Made by a program: the position numbers and the translations under genes. A stretch of DNA of 64,000 nt, from NCBI RefSeq assembly GCF_007833165.1, contig NZ_VOBQ01000017.1, positions 1-64,000 of the forward strand, in the 5' to 3' direction. Positions 7,493 to 15,788 of this stretch are shown piece by piece. The notes under the pieces were generated by a model. It did not search any database and had not been told where the DNA came from. It was given only the letters and a program-made list of their open reading frames with translations. The stretch comes from Caenimonas sedimenti. GTDB taxonomy: Bacteria > Pseudomonadota > Gammaproteobacteria > Burkholderiales > Burkholderiaceae_C. Position 1 is the first letter of the stretch; every line of letters starts with the position of its first letter.

Positions 7493-8089
7493 ATGGACAG
7501 TGTGCAGTCGGAAATCGCCGCGGCAGCCGCGCGGCTGGTGGTGGAAGAGGGGCTCGAATACGGGCCGGCCAAGCGGCGCGCCGTCAAGCAGCTGGGCCTG
7601 CCTGCCCGGGCGGCCTTGCCGGACAACGATGCGCTGGAAGACGCGGTGAAGGAGTACATCGCCCTGTTCCATGCCGAGACCCAGCCGGGGGAACTGGCGG
7701 CGCTGCGCGCATTGGCCCTGACCTGGATGGAGCGGCTGGAGGGTTTCCGGCCGCACCTGGCCGGCGCGGTCTGGCATGGGACGGCCACCCGGCTCTCGGA
7801 CATCCATCTCCAGCTGTTCTGCGACGACCCGAAATCCGCGGAGATCGCCTTGATCGACCACGGCGTGCAATACACCCCCCGAACGGTCAACGGCTTGCAT
7901 GGGGATCCGGTGGAGGCGCTGAGCGTGAGCAGCATGAGCCCGGAACTGGGCGAGCACGTCGGGGTGCACCTGCTCATTTACGACCATGACGACCTGCGCG
8001 GCGCCCTGCGTCCGGATGCGAAGGGGCGTTCGCCGCGCGGTGACCTGGCGGCGGTGCGCCGGTTGATCGAGGAAGGCGGCCATGACTGA
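7493..8089 (+). CDS. Conserved hypothetical protein (198 aa)
   Basis: A soluble protein, acidic overall, that I do not recognise with certainty. The N-terminus is helical (SEIAAAAARLVVEEGLEYG then KRRAVKQLG). The middle contains GFRPHLAGAVWHGTATRLSD and IHLQLFCDD, which resembles a nucleotidyltransferase-like fold; this is only a suggestion. It is divergent from the acyl-CoA synthetase and overlaps the ATG of the downstream thioredoxin-like gene (ATGACTGA, 8082-8089), so the two are probably co-translated. Start ATG 7493 gives a compact intergenic region; earlier starts would run into the opposite gene. Confidence 0.7.
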   Translation: MDSVQSEIAAAAARLVVEEGLEYGPAKRRAVKQLGLPARAALPDNDALEDAVKEYIALFHAETQPGELAALRALALTWMERLEGFRPHLAGAVWHGTATRLSDIHLQLFCDDPKSAEIALIDHGVQYTPRTVNGLHGDPVEALSVSSMSPELGEHVGVHLLIYDHDDLRGALRPDAKGRSPRGDLAAVRRLIEEGGHD

Positions 8090-8119
8090 CGGCGCAAACT
8101 CGCCGGTCGCCGGCGCTGG

Positions 8120-8623
8120 TTGACGGGCGCGGTCGCCGCGGGCGCGGTGGCCGCCGGAGCAGGTGTCGCCTGGTGGCGGCTGCAGCCGGGTGCCGCCGAC
8201 GACGCGGCGGTGCAGGCCCTGTGGGCCTTGAGTTTCCAGACCCCTCAGGGCACGGCGCTGCCGCTCGCCGCGATGCGAGGGCGTCCCCTGCTGATGAATT
8301 TCTGGGCGACGTGGTGCCCCCCTTGTGTCGAGGAGATGCCTCTTCTCGATGGCTTCTTCCGGCAACATTCGCCAAAAGGTTGGCAAGTCGTCGGCCTGGC
8401 GATCGACCAGCCGAGCGCCGTCCGCACTTTCCTGGCGCGTCGACCGGTGACTTTCCCGATCGGGATGGCCGGGCTGGAAGGCACGGAGCTCACCAAGCAG
8501 CTGGGAAACCTGACGGGCGGCTTGCCCTTCACCGTGGTCTTCGGCCCGGACGGCGCCGTGCGCCAGCGTAGAATGGGCCGGGTCTCCGAAGCCGATCTGG
8601 CAGCCTGGGCGCAGGCCTCCTGA
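8120..8623 (+). CDS. TlpA-like thiol:disulfide oxidoreductase, N-terminus frameshifted
   Basis: A membrane-anchored or periplasmic thioredoxin-fold protein: WATWCPPCVEEMPLLDGF holds the C-x-x-C active site, and GLAIDQP and GGLPFTVVFGPDG complete the redoxin core. In this frame the only start is TTG 8120, which leaves MTGAVAAGAVAAGAGVAWW without positive residues. The 33 bases upstream, in the same frame, encode RRKLAGRRRWL, exactly the missing n-region of a Sec/Tat-like signal, but they are cut off from ATG 8082 by a one-base frame offset. One added base between 8087 and 8091 would give an intact start (MTD-RRKLAGRRRWL). Either a real frameshift, a sequencing error or TTG initiation. Confidence 0.8.
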   Translation: MTGAVAAGAVAAGAGVAWWRLQPGAADDAAVQALWALSFQTPQGTALPLAAMRGRPLLMNFWATWCPPCVEEMPLLDGFFRQHSPKGWQVVGLAIDQPSAVRTFLARRPVTFPIGMAGLEGTELTKQLGNLTGGLPFTVVFGPDGAVRQRRMGRVSEADLAAWAQAS

Positions 8624-8748
8624 GGCGCCACCGCAGCCGGGCCGCTCGCGGCAGTTCGAAAAAATAAGAGAGATTTCGAGCTTTTAGAAAGAAGTAACCG
8701 AATTTTGCTGTAAATTCGCGTCCTCTTTCAGAACGATCGGAGACGCCC

Positions 8749-9213
8749 ATGGACCTGCGCAAACTCAAGACCCTGATCGACCTGGTGTCCGAGTCCAACG
8801 TCTCGGAGCTGGAGATCACCGAGGCCGAAGGCAAGGTGCGCATTGTCAAAGGCGGCGGGCCGGTTGTCCATGCGGCGCAGGCGCCCATGGCCCAGGCCAC
8901 CCAGGCTGCATTGGCCCCGGCGCCGGTCGGCAGCGCCCCGGCCGCCTCGGCTCCCGTGGCCGCCCCGGCGGCGCCCAGCGGGCACATCGTGAAGTCGCCC
9001 ATGGTTGGCACTTTCTACCGCGCCTCCGCCCCGGGGGCCAAGGCCTTCGTCGAGATCGGCAGCCAGGTCAAGGAAGGCGACACCATCTGCATCATCGAGG
9101 CGATGAAGATCCTGAACGAGATCGAGACGGACAAGGGCGGCACCATCACCCAGATCCTGTGCGAGAACGGCCAGGCGGTGGAATACGGCCAACCGCTGTT
9201 CGTGGTCGAATAA
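8749..9213 (+). CDS. accB: Acetyl-CoA carboxylase biotin carboxyl carrier protein
   Basis: Carries the biotin that shuttles CO2 between AccC and the carboxyltransferase, the first step of fatty-acid synthesis. In 154 aa it shows an N-terminal domain ([20 protein letters not shown]), an Ala/Pro-rich swinging linker (about residues 45-80), and the C-terminal biotinyl domain with [13 protein letters not shown] and EAMKILNEI, whose Lys (about residue 121) is biotinylated. GGAGA lies upstream of ATG 8749. The AT-rich 8657-8720 probably holds the promoter; TAAATT (8711-8716) is the best -10 candidate, without a clear -35. First gene of accB-accC-prmA. Confidence 0.97.
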   Translation: MDLRKLKTLIDLVSESNVSELEITEAEGKVRIVKGGGPVVHAAQAPMAQATQAALAPAPVGSAPAASAPVAAPAAPSGHIVKSPMVGTFYRASAPGAKAFVEIGSQVKEGDTICIIEAMKILNEIETDKGGTITQILCENGQAVEYGQPLFVVE

Positions 9214-9223
9214 AGCGCGACCC

Positions 9224-10573
9224 ATGTTCAAGAAAATCCTGGTCGCCAACCGCGGGGAGATCGCCCTGCGCATCCAGCGCGCCTGCCGTGAACTCGGGGT
9301 CAAGGCCGTCATGGTCTATTCCGAGGCCGACCGCGAAGCCAAGTACGTGAAGCTGGCCGAGGAAGCCGTCTGCATCGGCCCGGCACCTTCGCCCCAAAGT
9401 TACCTGAACATGCCGGCGATCATTTCGGCCGCCGAAGTCACGGACGCCGAAGCGATTCACCCCGGATACGGCTTCCTGTCGGAGAACGCCGATTTCGCGG
9501 AGCGGGTGGAAAAGAGCGGGTTCCAGTTCATCGGTCCGACCCCCGAGAACATCCGCACCATGGGCGACAAGGTGTCGGCCAAGCAGGCGATGATCAAGGC
9601 GGGTGTGCCCTGCGTGCCCGGTTCGGAAGGCGAGCTGCCGGACAACCCGGCCGAAGTGCGCCGCATCGCGAAACAGGTCGGCTACCCCGTCATCATCAAG
9701 GCGGCCGGCGGCGGCGGCGGGCGCGGCATGCGTGTCGTCCACACCGAGGCCGCCCTGGTCAACGCGGTGCAGATGACCAAGGCGGAAGCCCAGGCTGCGT
9801 TCGGCAACCCGGCGGTCTACATGGAGAAATTCCTGCAGAACCCGCGGCACGTCGAGATCCAGATCATGGCGGACAAGCACAAGAACGCCGTGTACCTGGG
9901 CGAGCGCGACTGCTCCATGCAGCGGCGGCACCAGAAAGTGATCGAGGAGGCGCCGGCGCCGGGCATCCCGCGCAAGCTGATCGAGAAGATCGGCGAGCGC
10001 TGCACCGCCGCCTGCAAGAAGCTGGGCTATCGTGGCGCCGGCACGTTCGAGTTCCTCTACGAGAACGGCGAGTTCTATTTCATCGAGATGAACACGCGGG
10101 TGCAGGTGGAGCACCCGGTGACCGAACTGATCACCGGCGTCGACATCGTGCGCACGCAGATCATGGTGGCGGCTGGCGAGAAGCTGCCCTTCGCGCAGCG
10201 TGACATCGTGCTGCGCGGCCACGCCATCGAGTGCCGGGTGAACGCCGAGGATCCGTACAAGTTCACGCCGTCGCCCGGGCGCATCACCTTGTGGCATGCC
10301 CCCGGCGGCCCGGGGGTCCGGGTGGACTCCCACGTCTACAACAACTACTTCGTGCCTCCGAACTACGACTCGATGATCGGCAAGATCATCGTGCACGGCG
10401 ACACGCGCGCGCAGGCGATGGCGCGCATGCGCACGGCACTGGCCGAGACGGTGGTGGAAGGCATCAACACCAACATCGCACTGCATCGCGAACTGATGGT
10501 GGACGCGAAGTTCATGGACGGCGGGACCAACATCCACTATCTCGAGGAGTGGTTGTCCCACCACAAACGCTGA
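9224..10573 (+). CDS. accC: Acetyl-CoA carboxylase, biotin carboxylase subunit
   Basis: ATP-dependent carboxylation of AccB-bound biotin with bicarbonate. 449 aa, the standard length. The N-terminal domain starts [15 protein letters not shown]; the ATP-grasp has the glycine-rich loop [12 protein letters not shown] (about residue 160), the motif [11 protein letters not shown] and the catalytic [14 protein letters not shown] (about residues 288-301); the C-terminal domain has [13 protein letters not shown]. It lies 10 nt after accB and overlaps prmA by TGATG (10571-10575), indicating one transcript. Confidence 0.98.
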   Translation: MFKKILVANRGEIALRIQRACRELGVKAVMVYSEADREAKYVKLAEEAVCIGPAPSPQSYLNMPAIISAAEVTDAEAIHPGYGFLSENADFAERVEKSGFQFIGPTPENIRTMGDKVSAKQAMIKAGVPCVPGSEGELPDNPAEVRRIAKQVGYPVIIKAAGGGGGRGMRVVHTEAALVNAVQMTKAEAQAAFGNPAVYMEKFLQNPRHVEIQIMADKHKNAVYLGERDCSMQRRHQKVIEEAPAPGIPRKLIEKIGERCTAACKKLGYRGAGTFEFLYENGEFYFIEMNTRVQVEHPVTELITGVDIVRTQIMVAAGEKLPFAQRDIVLRGHAIECRVNAEDPYKFTPSPGRITLWHAPGGPGVRVDSHVYNNYFVPPNYDSMIGKIIVHGDTRAQAMARMRTALAETVVEGINTNIALHRELMVDAKFMDGGTNIHYLEEWLSHHKR

Positions 10574-11454
10574 TGTTCGACCTGCGCTTGCTGTGCCCCG
10601 AGGATCGCGTCGAAGACGTGAGCGAGGCGCTGGAAGCGCTGGAGGCGCTGAGCGTCTCGGTCGAAGACGCCGACGCGCAGACCCCGGCGGAGCAGGCCCT
10701 TTTCGGCGAACCCGGCATGCCCCCGCCGAAAGGCGGTTGGCAGCGCTCGCTGGTCGTCGCCTTGTTCGGTGAACTGGCCCAGGCCGAGGAGGGCGCCCGA
10801 CTGCTGGCGCCGCAGGATTTCTTCGTCGACTGCCGATTGCTGGGCATCACGCCCGTGCCCGAGGAAGATTGGGTGCGGCTGACCCAGTCGCAGTTCGAGC
10901 CGGTCGAGATCACGCCCTCGTTCTGGATCGTCCCGAGCTGGCACGAACCACCGGCGCAGGCCAGCCAGGTGATCCGCCTGGACCCCGGCCTGGCCTTCGG
11001 CACCGGCACCCACCCGACCACCCGCATGTGCCTGCGCTGGATCGCCGGCCGGGCGCCCGGCGGGGAGCGCGTGCTGGACTACGGTTGCGGCTCTGGCATC
11101 CTGGCCATCGCCGCCGCGAAGTTCGGCGCGACCGAGGTCGATGCGGTCGACATCGACGAGGCGGCCGTCAAGTCGGCCGCGCACAACGCCGAGGCCAACA
11201 CCGTCCGGATTCGCACAGGCCTGCCGGACCAGGCCAGGGGCAGCTACCAGGTGGTGCTGGCCAACATCCTGGCGTCGCCCCTGAAAGTGCTGGCGCCGCT
11301 GTTGTGCGGCCATGTCGGCCCCGGCGGCGATCTGGTGCTTGCGGGAATCCTCGCGCGGCAAGCCGAAGAACTGCAGGCCGCCTACGCGCCCTACGTCCGC
11401 CTCAGCGTGCGCGACGAGGAGGACGGCTGGATCCTCATGACGGCCAGGCGGTGA
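10573..11454 (+). CDS. prmA: Ribosomal protein L11 methyltransferase
   Basis: Trimethylates ribosomal protein L11 using S-adenosylmethionine. The 293-aa length is typical. The N-terminal L11-recognition domain is followed by DPGLAFGTGTHPTTRMCL, SAM motif I VLDYGCGSGILAIAA (about residue 170), the acidic strand VDAVDIDE and the catalytic-region motif LANILASPL. The start overlaps the accC stop. prmA directly after accBC is a usual betaproteobacterial order. A longer in-frame extension upstream inside accC is not used. Confidence 0.96.
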   Translation: MFDLRLLCPEDRVEDVSEALEALEALSVSVEDADAQTPAEQALFGEPGMPPPKGGWQRSLVVALFGELAQAEEGARLLAPQDFFVDCRLLGITPVPEEDWVRLTQSQFEPVEITPSFWIVPSWHEPPAQASQVIRLDPGLAFGTGTHPTTRMCLRWIAGRAPGGERVLDYGCGSGILAIAAAKFGATEVDAVDIDEAAVKSAAHNAEANTVRIRTGLPDQARGSYQVVLANILASPLKVLAPLLCGHVGPGGDLVLAGILARQAEELQAAYAPYVRLSVRDEEDGWILMTARR

Positions 11455-11461
11455 GAATTAC

Positions 11462-11467
11462 TACAAT
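11462..11467 (+). promoter_or_regulatory. -10-like TACAAT 9 nt before the DUF3426 gene
   Basis: TACAAT followed by nine bases and ATG 11477, with no Shine-Dalgarno. The predicted transcript would have a leader of about 3 nt. Confidence 0.4.
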
Positions 11468-11476
11468 CTGCGGCTC

Positions 11477-12499
11477 ATGAGCCTCATCACCAGCTGTCCG
11501 GCCTGCGGCACGATGTTCCGCGTGGTCCCCGACCAGCTGAGGATCTCCGAGGGCTGGGTGCGCTGCGGCCATTGCGCCGAGATCTTCGACGCGACCGCGC
11601 ACATGGCGGACCACCTTTCGCCCGAGGTTCGAGAGGCTCTCCCGACCCAGCCGGGCGAGTTGCCCGAGGACTGGGACATTCCTCTTTCCGCTCCGCCGGC
11701 GGCAGGTCCGGTACCGCCGAAGACGCCGGCGGCGCTCGATTTCGCGAACATCACCGCGAGCCGTCCCACGGGTTTCGCCCGATCGGCGCCCGCGGCAGCC
11801 GTCGCCGCAACCGAAGGGCCGGAGAGCGAGCCGCTGGAAGCCTCCCCCCTCGACGCGCCCTTTGTGTTCCGCCGCTCGGACCTCGATCACTCGGATCCGG
11901 TCCCTTCCGTCTCGCCACCGATCGCGCCGCGCGCGCGAGAGAGCAGGCCGGCGTCGCTGGCCGAGCCGGCCGACATCGACCAGGTCTCCTTCGTCCGCCA
12001 GGCTCGGCGGCGTGCCTTCTGGCGGCGCCCAGGCGTCCGCCTCAGCCTCATGTTCCTCAGCCTGGTTCTCGCGTTCGCACTGGTGTTGCAGCTGGCCTAC
12101 CAGGACCGCGACCGCCTCGCGGTGGCGCAGCCTCAGCTCAAACCTTGGCTGGAGCAGATGTGCGAATGGATGCAGTGCCGGCTGGGCCCCTCGCGCCAGA
12201 TCGAGGCGATCGTGATCGAGAGCTCTTCGTTCAACAAGCTGCGCAGCGACGCCTACCGGCTCAGCTTCACCCTGCGCAACACCGCGGCCGTCGAAGTCGC
12301 GACGCCGGCCATGGAGCTCACGCTCACGGATGCGCAGGATCAGCCGCTGATGCGACGGGTGCTCACTCCCGAGGAACTCGGTGCCAAGGGTCGCGTCATC
12401 GACGCCGCCTCCGACTGGACGGGCGCGGTCGGCCTCACGGTCGCCCCTGGCGCTCCCGCGCGCATCGCGGGCTACCGCCTGCTCGCTTTCTATCCCTGA
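11477..12499 (+). CDS. Zinc-ribbon and DUF3426 membrane protein
   Basis: A 340-aa protein of unknown role. The N-terminal MJ0042-type zinc ribbon (SCPACGTMFRV ... RCGHCAEIFDA, residues 6-42) has two C-x-x-C pairs. A Pro/Ala-rich linker follows, then one transmembrane helix at about residues 185-207 (LMFLSLVLAFALVLQL) and a periplasmic DUF3426 domain (about 215-340) with CEWMQC. Family members often follow prmA in betaproteobacteria, as here. The start at 11477 lacks a Shine-Dalgarno but has a -10-like hexamer just upstream. Confidence 0.9.
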   Translation: MSLITSCPACGTMFRVVPDQLRISEGWVRCGHCAEIFDATAHMADHLSPEVREALPTQPGELPEDWDIPLSAPPAAGPVPPKTPAALDFANITASRPTGFARSAPAAAVAATEGPESEPLEASPLDAPFVFRRSDLDHSDPVPSVSPPIAPRARESRPASLAEPADIDQVSFVRQARRRAFWRRPGVRLSLMFLSLVLAFALVLQLAYQDRDRLAVAQPQLKPWLEQMCEWMQCRLGPSRQIEAIVIESSSFNKLRSDAYRLSFTLRNTAAVEVATPAMELTLTDAQDQPLMRRVLTPEELGAKGRVIDAASDWTGAVGLTVAPGAPARIAGYRLLAFYP

Positions 12500-12527
12500 T
12501 TCCCTCCACCTCATCCTCCAGGACGTC

Positions 12528-13421
12528 ATGCCCGCTGTCATTTGTGGTTCCCTTGCCTTCGACACCATCATGGGTTTCGAAGGCCGCTTCGCCGAACAGA
12601 TCCTGCCCGACCAGCTGCACATCCTGAATGTGTCCTTCCTGGTGCCGGCGCTCAGGCGCGACTTCGGCGGCTGCGCCGGCAACATCGCCTACAGCCTCAA
12701 GCAATTGGGCGGCACGCCGCTGCCCATGGGCGCGGTGGGTACCGACGGCGCGGACTACCTGGCGCGCCTGCGGGCGCTCGGCATCAGCACCGAATTCGTG
12801 CTCGAGGTGGAAGACACCTACACCGCGCAGGCGATGATCATGACGGACCGGGACAACAACCAGATCACCGCGTTCCACCCCGGCGCCATGATGCAGGCGC
12901 ATCGCAATCGCATCGCGGCGCGCGCGGACATCAAGCTGGGCATGATCTCGCCCGATGGCCGCGACGCGATGCTGCAGCACGCCGAGCAGTTCCACGCGGC
13001 CGGCATCCCGTTCGTGTTCGACCCGGGGCAAGGCCTGCCGATGTTCGACGGCAAGGAGCTGGCCGCCTTTGTCGAAAAGGCCACCTGGGTGACCGTGAAC
13101 GACTACGAGGGCAAGATGCTGTGCGACCGCACGGGCTGGGACAGCGCGGAGATCTCGCGCCGCACCCAGGGGCTGGTCGTCACGCTCGGCGGCGACGGCT
13201 GCGAGGTCTGGATCGGCGGCGAGAAGACGCTCGTGCCGCCGGTCAAGGCCGCGGCGGTGGTGGACCCGACGGGATGCGGCGACGCCTGGCGCGGCGCGCT
13301 GCTGCATGGCCTGGAGCAGGGCTGGAGTCTGCCGAAGTGCGCCGAACTGGGCAACCGCGTGGGGGCGATCAAGATCGCCAGCCGCGGGCCGCAGAACTAC
13401 TCGCTGGCCAGCCTGGCCTGA
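12528..13421 (+). CDS. PfkB-family carbohydrate/nucleoside kinase
   Basis: A 297-aa ribokinase-fold sugar or adenosine-type kinase. Visible are the substrate-binding FGGCAGNIAYSLKQLGG (about residues 45-61), the PfkB signature-2 variant DPTGCGDAWRGALLHG with the catalytic Asp (about residue 252), and LVVTLGGDGCEVW for nucleotide binding. The substrate cannot be assigned from sequence alone; similar proteins have been called adenosine kinase or ribokinase. The ATG is preceded by AGGACGTC. It is separated by 28 nt from the DUF3426 gene and probably co-transcribed. Confidence 0.88.
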   Translation: MPAVICGSLAFDTIMGFEGRFAEQILPDQLHILNVSFLVPALRRDFGGCAGNIAYSLKQLGGTPLPMGAVGTDGADYLARLRALGISTEFVLEVEDTYTAQAMIMTDRDNNQITAFHPGAMMQAHRNRIAARADIKLGMISPDGRDAMLQHAEQFHAAGIPFVFDPGQGLPMFDGKELAAFVEKATWVTVNDYEGKMLCDRTGWDSAEISRRTQGLVVTLGGDGCEVWIGGEKTLVPPVKAAAVVDPTGCGDAWRGALLHGLEQGWSLPKCAELGNRVGAIKIASRGPQNYSLASLA

Positions 13422-13446
13422 CGCGGTCGGCGGTGGCGCGCGTGCG

Positions 13447-14217
13447 TCACCCGCGCGCGTGCGTCACGCCGCCGTCGACGACGATCGTCTCGCCGACCAC
13501 GAAGTCGCCTGAGCGCGCCGCGAGGAAGATCGCCGCGCCCGACATGTCCTCCTCGGTGCCGATGCGGCCCACGGGCACGTGGCCGGCCACCTCGTCGGCG
13601 TGGTCGCGCGCCGCCTTGTTCATGTCCGAGGCGAAAGGCCCGGGGGCGATGCCGCTCACCACGATGTTGTCCTGCGCGAGGCGCAATGCCATGCGCTTGG
13701 TCAGGTGGATCAGGCCCGCCTTGCTCGCCGCGTAGGAATAGGTCTCCCACGGGTTGACGGAGATCCCGTCGATGGAGGCGATGTTGATCACCTTCGCCGG
13801 GCGTCCCTTGCTCGCGGCGCGCTTCAGCAGGTCGTGCAGCGCCTGCGTCAGGAAGAAGGGCGCCTTCACGTTCAGGTCCATCACCTTGTCCCAGCCGGTC
13901 TCCGGAAAAGTCTCGAAGGACTCGCCCCAGGCGGCGCCGGCGTTGTTCACCAGGATGTCGAGCGAGCCTTCGCGCTCGGCGATGGCCGCGGCCAGGGTGC
14001 GGGCGCCTTCCAGGCTGGAGACGTCGATCGGCAAAGAAACGCAGGTACCCAGCGCGGACAGTTCGGCGGCGGTCGCGTCGCAAGCAGCCGCCTTGCGCGC
14101 CGAGATGTACACCTTGGCGCCCTGGCGCAGGAAGCCGGCCGCGATCATGCGGCCGATGCCACGCGAGCCGCCGGTGACGAGGGCGACGCGGCCCTGCAGC
14201 GAGAAGAGTTCGTTCAT
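13447..14217 (-). CDS. SDR-family NAD(P)H oxidoreductase, RhlG-like
   Basis: A 256-aa classical short-chain dehydrogenase. It shows the cofactor motif TGGSRGIG (residues 16-23), NNAG (about 91-94), the catalytic Ser in INIASIDG, and the Y-x-x-x-K pair in YSYAASKAG. The layout is closest to RhlG-like 3-oxoacyl reductases, but the substrate is unknown. ATG 14217 has AAGGACTG upstream. The C-terminal codons sit on a tandem micro-duplication (about 13439-13466), so the final residues may be recently altered. Convergent with the PfkB kinase gene. Confidence 0.9.
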   Translation of the reverse strand: MNELFSLQGRVALVTGGSRGIGRMIAAGFLRQGAKVYISARKAAACDATAAELSALGTCVSLPIDVSSLEGARTLAAAIAEREGSLDILVNNAGAAWGESFETFPETGWDKVMDLNVKAPFFLTQALHDLLKRAASKGRPAKVINIASIDGISVNPWETYSYAASKAGLIHLTKRMALRLAQDNIVVSGIAPGPFASDMNKAARDHADEVAGHVPVGRIGTEEDMSGAAIFLAARSGDFVVGETIVVDGGVTHARG

Positions 14218-14334
14218 GAGACAGTCCTTGGGAATTCACCGGCAGGTTAGCGCCCGCCGCCCGCCCCGCCAATCACCTGCATGACAGCGGCGCCGCCGCG
14301 GGCTACCATGCGCCCACAACGACAGGAGATGGCG

Positions 14335-15777
14335 ATGACACGGTATTCCAGACTGCTGGCGGTGCTTCCGCTGGCCCTTCTCGCGGCTTGCGCCCACCAG
14401 GCGATGGATGCCCAGGCCGTGTTGCGTGGCGCCGAACAGGCGATGGGCGGCACCAACCTGAAGACGCTGCGCTACGCCGGCAGCGGGATGGGCGCATCGT
14501 TTGGCCAGGCCTGGGTGCCGGGGGAAGCATGGCCCCGACTGAACATCACCGGCTCGCGAATCGTCGACTACGAGAACGGCGCCTTGCGCGAGGAGGGCGC
14601 CCGCAGCCGCTCCGAACCCAACGGTGGCGGCGCCGTGCCCCTCATGGGCACCGGCGAGCAGCGCACCACCGGGCTCTTGCGCGGCACCCATGCCTGGAAC
14701 CTGGTCGGCCCGGCACCCGTGCCGGCGCCACTGGCCGTCGATGCCCGCATCCATGACCTGTGGACCACGCCGCATGGGGTGCTCAAGGCCGCCATGAAGA
14801 ATTCGCCCAGCGCGCGCAGCGAAGGCGGCAAGACGGTCGTGAGTTTCACCGAGCCGGGCCGCTTCAAGGCCAGGGTCTGGGTCGGCGCCGACGGACTCGT
14901 CGAGCGCGTCGATTCGGTCCAGCCGAACGCCGTGATGGGCGACACCGAGGTCAGCACCATCTATTCGGGTTACCGCGACCATGGCGGCGTCAAGTTCCCG
15001 GGGCGCATCCAGCAGACGCAGGGCGGCTTCCCGGTGCTCGACATGAACGTGACGGAGGTCCAGCCCAACGCGCCGGCGCCCATCGAATTGCCGGCCCTGG
15101 TGCCGGCCTTCGCCGAGCGCGCCGTGTCCGAGAAGGTCGCCGACGGCGTCTGGCACATCGCGGGCGGCTCGCACAACAGCGTGCTGATCGAGATGCGGGA
15201 CCACCTGATCCTGGTCGAGACGCCGCTGTATGACGGGCGGTCCCTGGCGGTCATTGCCGAAGCGCGGCGGCTCGTGCCGGGCAAGCCGATCCGCTATGCC
15301 GTCAATTCGCACCACCACTTCGATCACGCGGGTGGCTTGCGCACGGCCGTGTCCGAAGGCATCACGCTCGTCACCAGCGAACAGGCCAAGCCGTGGTACG
15401 AGAAGACGTTCGCCAACCCGAACAGCATCAACCCGGACGCGTTGCAACGCTCCGGCCGCAAGGCCAGCGTCGTCGGGGTGGCGGGCATGCGCGACATCGG
15501 CGACGCGAGCCGGCCGGTGATCGTCCATTCGATCGACTCGAGCATCCACGCCCAGGGCTTCAACATGGTCTGGCTGCCGCGCGAACGCCTGCTGATCGAA
15601 GCCGATGCATTCACCCCCGGCGCTCCCGGCGCCGCGCCGCCGACGCCACCGAACCTGAATCACGTGAACCTGTGGCAGAACATCCAGCGCCTGCGGCTGG
15701 ACGTCGACCGCATCCTGCCGCTGCACGGGCGCGTGGTGCCGCTGGCGGAACTGCGCACGGCGGTCGGCGCCCGCTGA
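14335..15777 (+). CDS. MBL-fold metallo-hydrolase, predicted lipoprotein
   Basis: A 480-aa exported protein. The first 20 residues (MTRYSRLLAVLPLALLAACA) form a lipoprotein signal with lipobox LAAC, so it is likely tethered in the periplasm. The N-terminal half (about 25-260) is an outer-membrane-lipoprotein-like beta domain. The C-terminal half is a metallo-beta-lactamase domain with NSHHHFDHAGG (the H-x-H-x-D-H metal site, about residue 325) and a later metal-ligand region. The substrate is unknown. ATG 14335 is preferred over 14329 and 14281 because AGGAG at 14324-14328 gives 6-nt spacing and places the signal peptide correctly. Confidence 0.85.
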   Translation: MTRYSRLLAVLPLALLAACAHQAMDAQAVLRGAEQAMGGTNLKTLRYAGSGMGASFGQAWVPGEAWPRLNITGSRIVDYENGALREEGARSRSEPNGGGAVPLMGTGEQRTTGLLRGTHAWNLVGPAPVPAPLAVDARIHDLWTTPHGVLKAAMKNSPSARSEGGKTVVSFTEPGRFKARVWVGADGLVERVDSVQPNAVMGDTEVSTIYSGYRDHGGVKFPGRIQQTQGGFPVLDMNVTEVQPNAPAPIELPALVPAFAERAVSEKVADGVWHIAGGSHNSVLIEMRDHLILVETPLYDGRSLAVIAEARRLVPGKPIRYAVNSHHHFDHAGGLRTAVSEGITLVTSEQAKPWYEKTFANPNSINPDALQRSGRKASVVGVAGMRDIGDASRPVIVHSIDSSIHAQGFNMVWLPRERLLIEADAFTPGAPGAAPPTPPNLNHVNLWQNIQRLRLDVDRILPLHGRVVPLAELRTAVGAR

Positions 15778-15788
15778 GGGCTGCCTGA

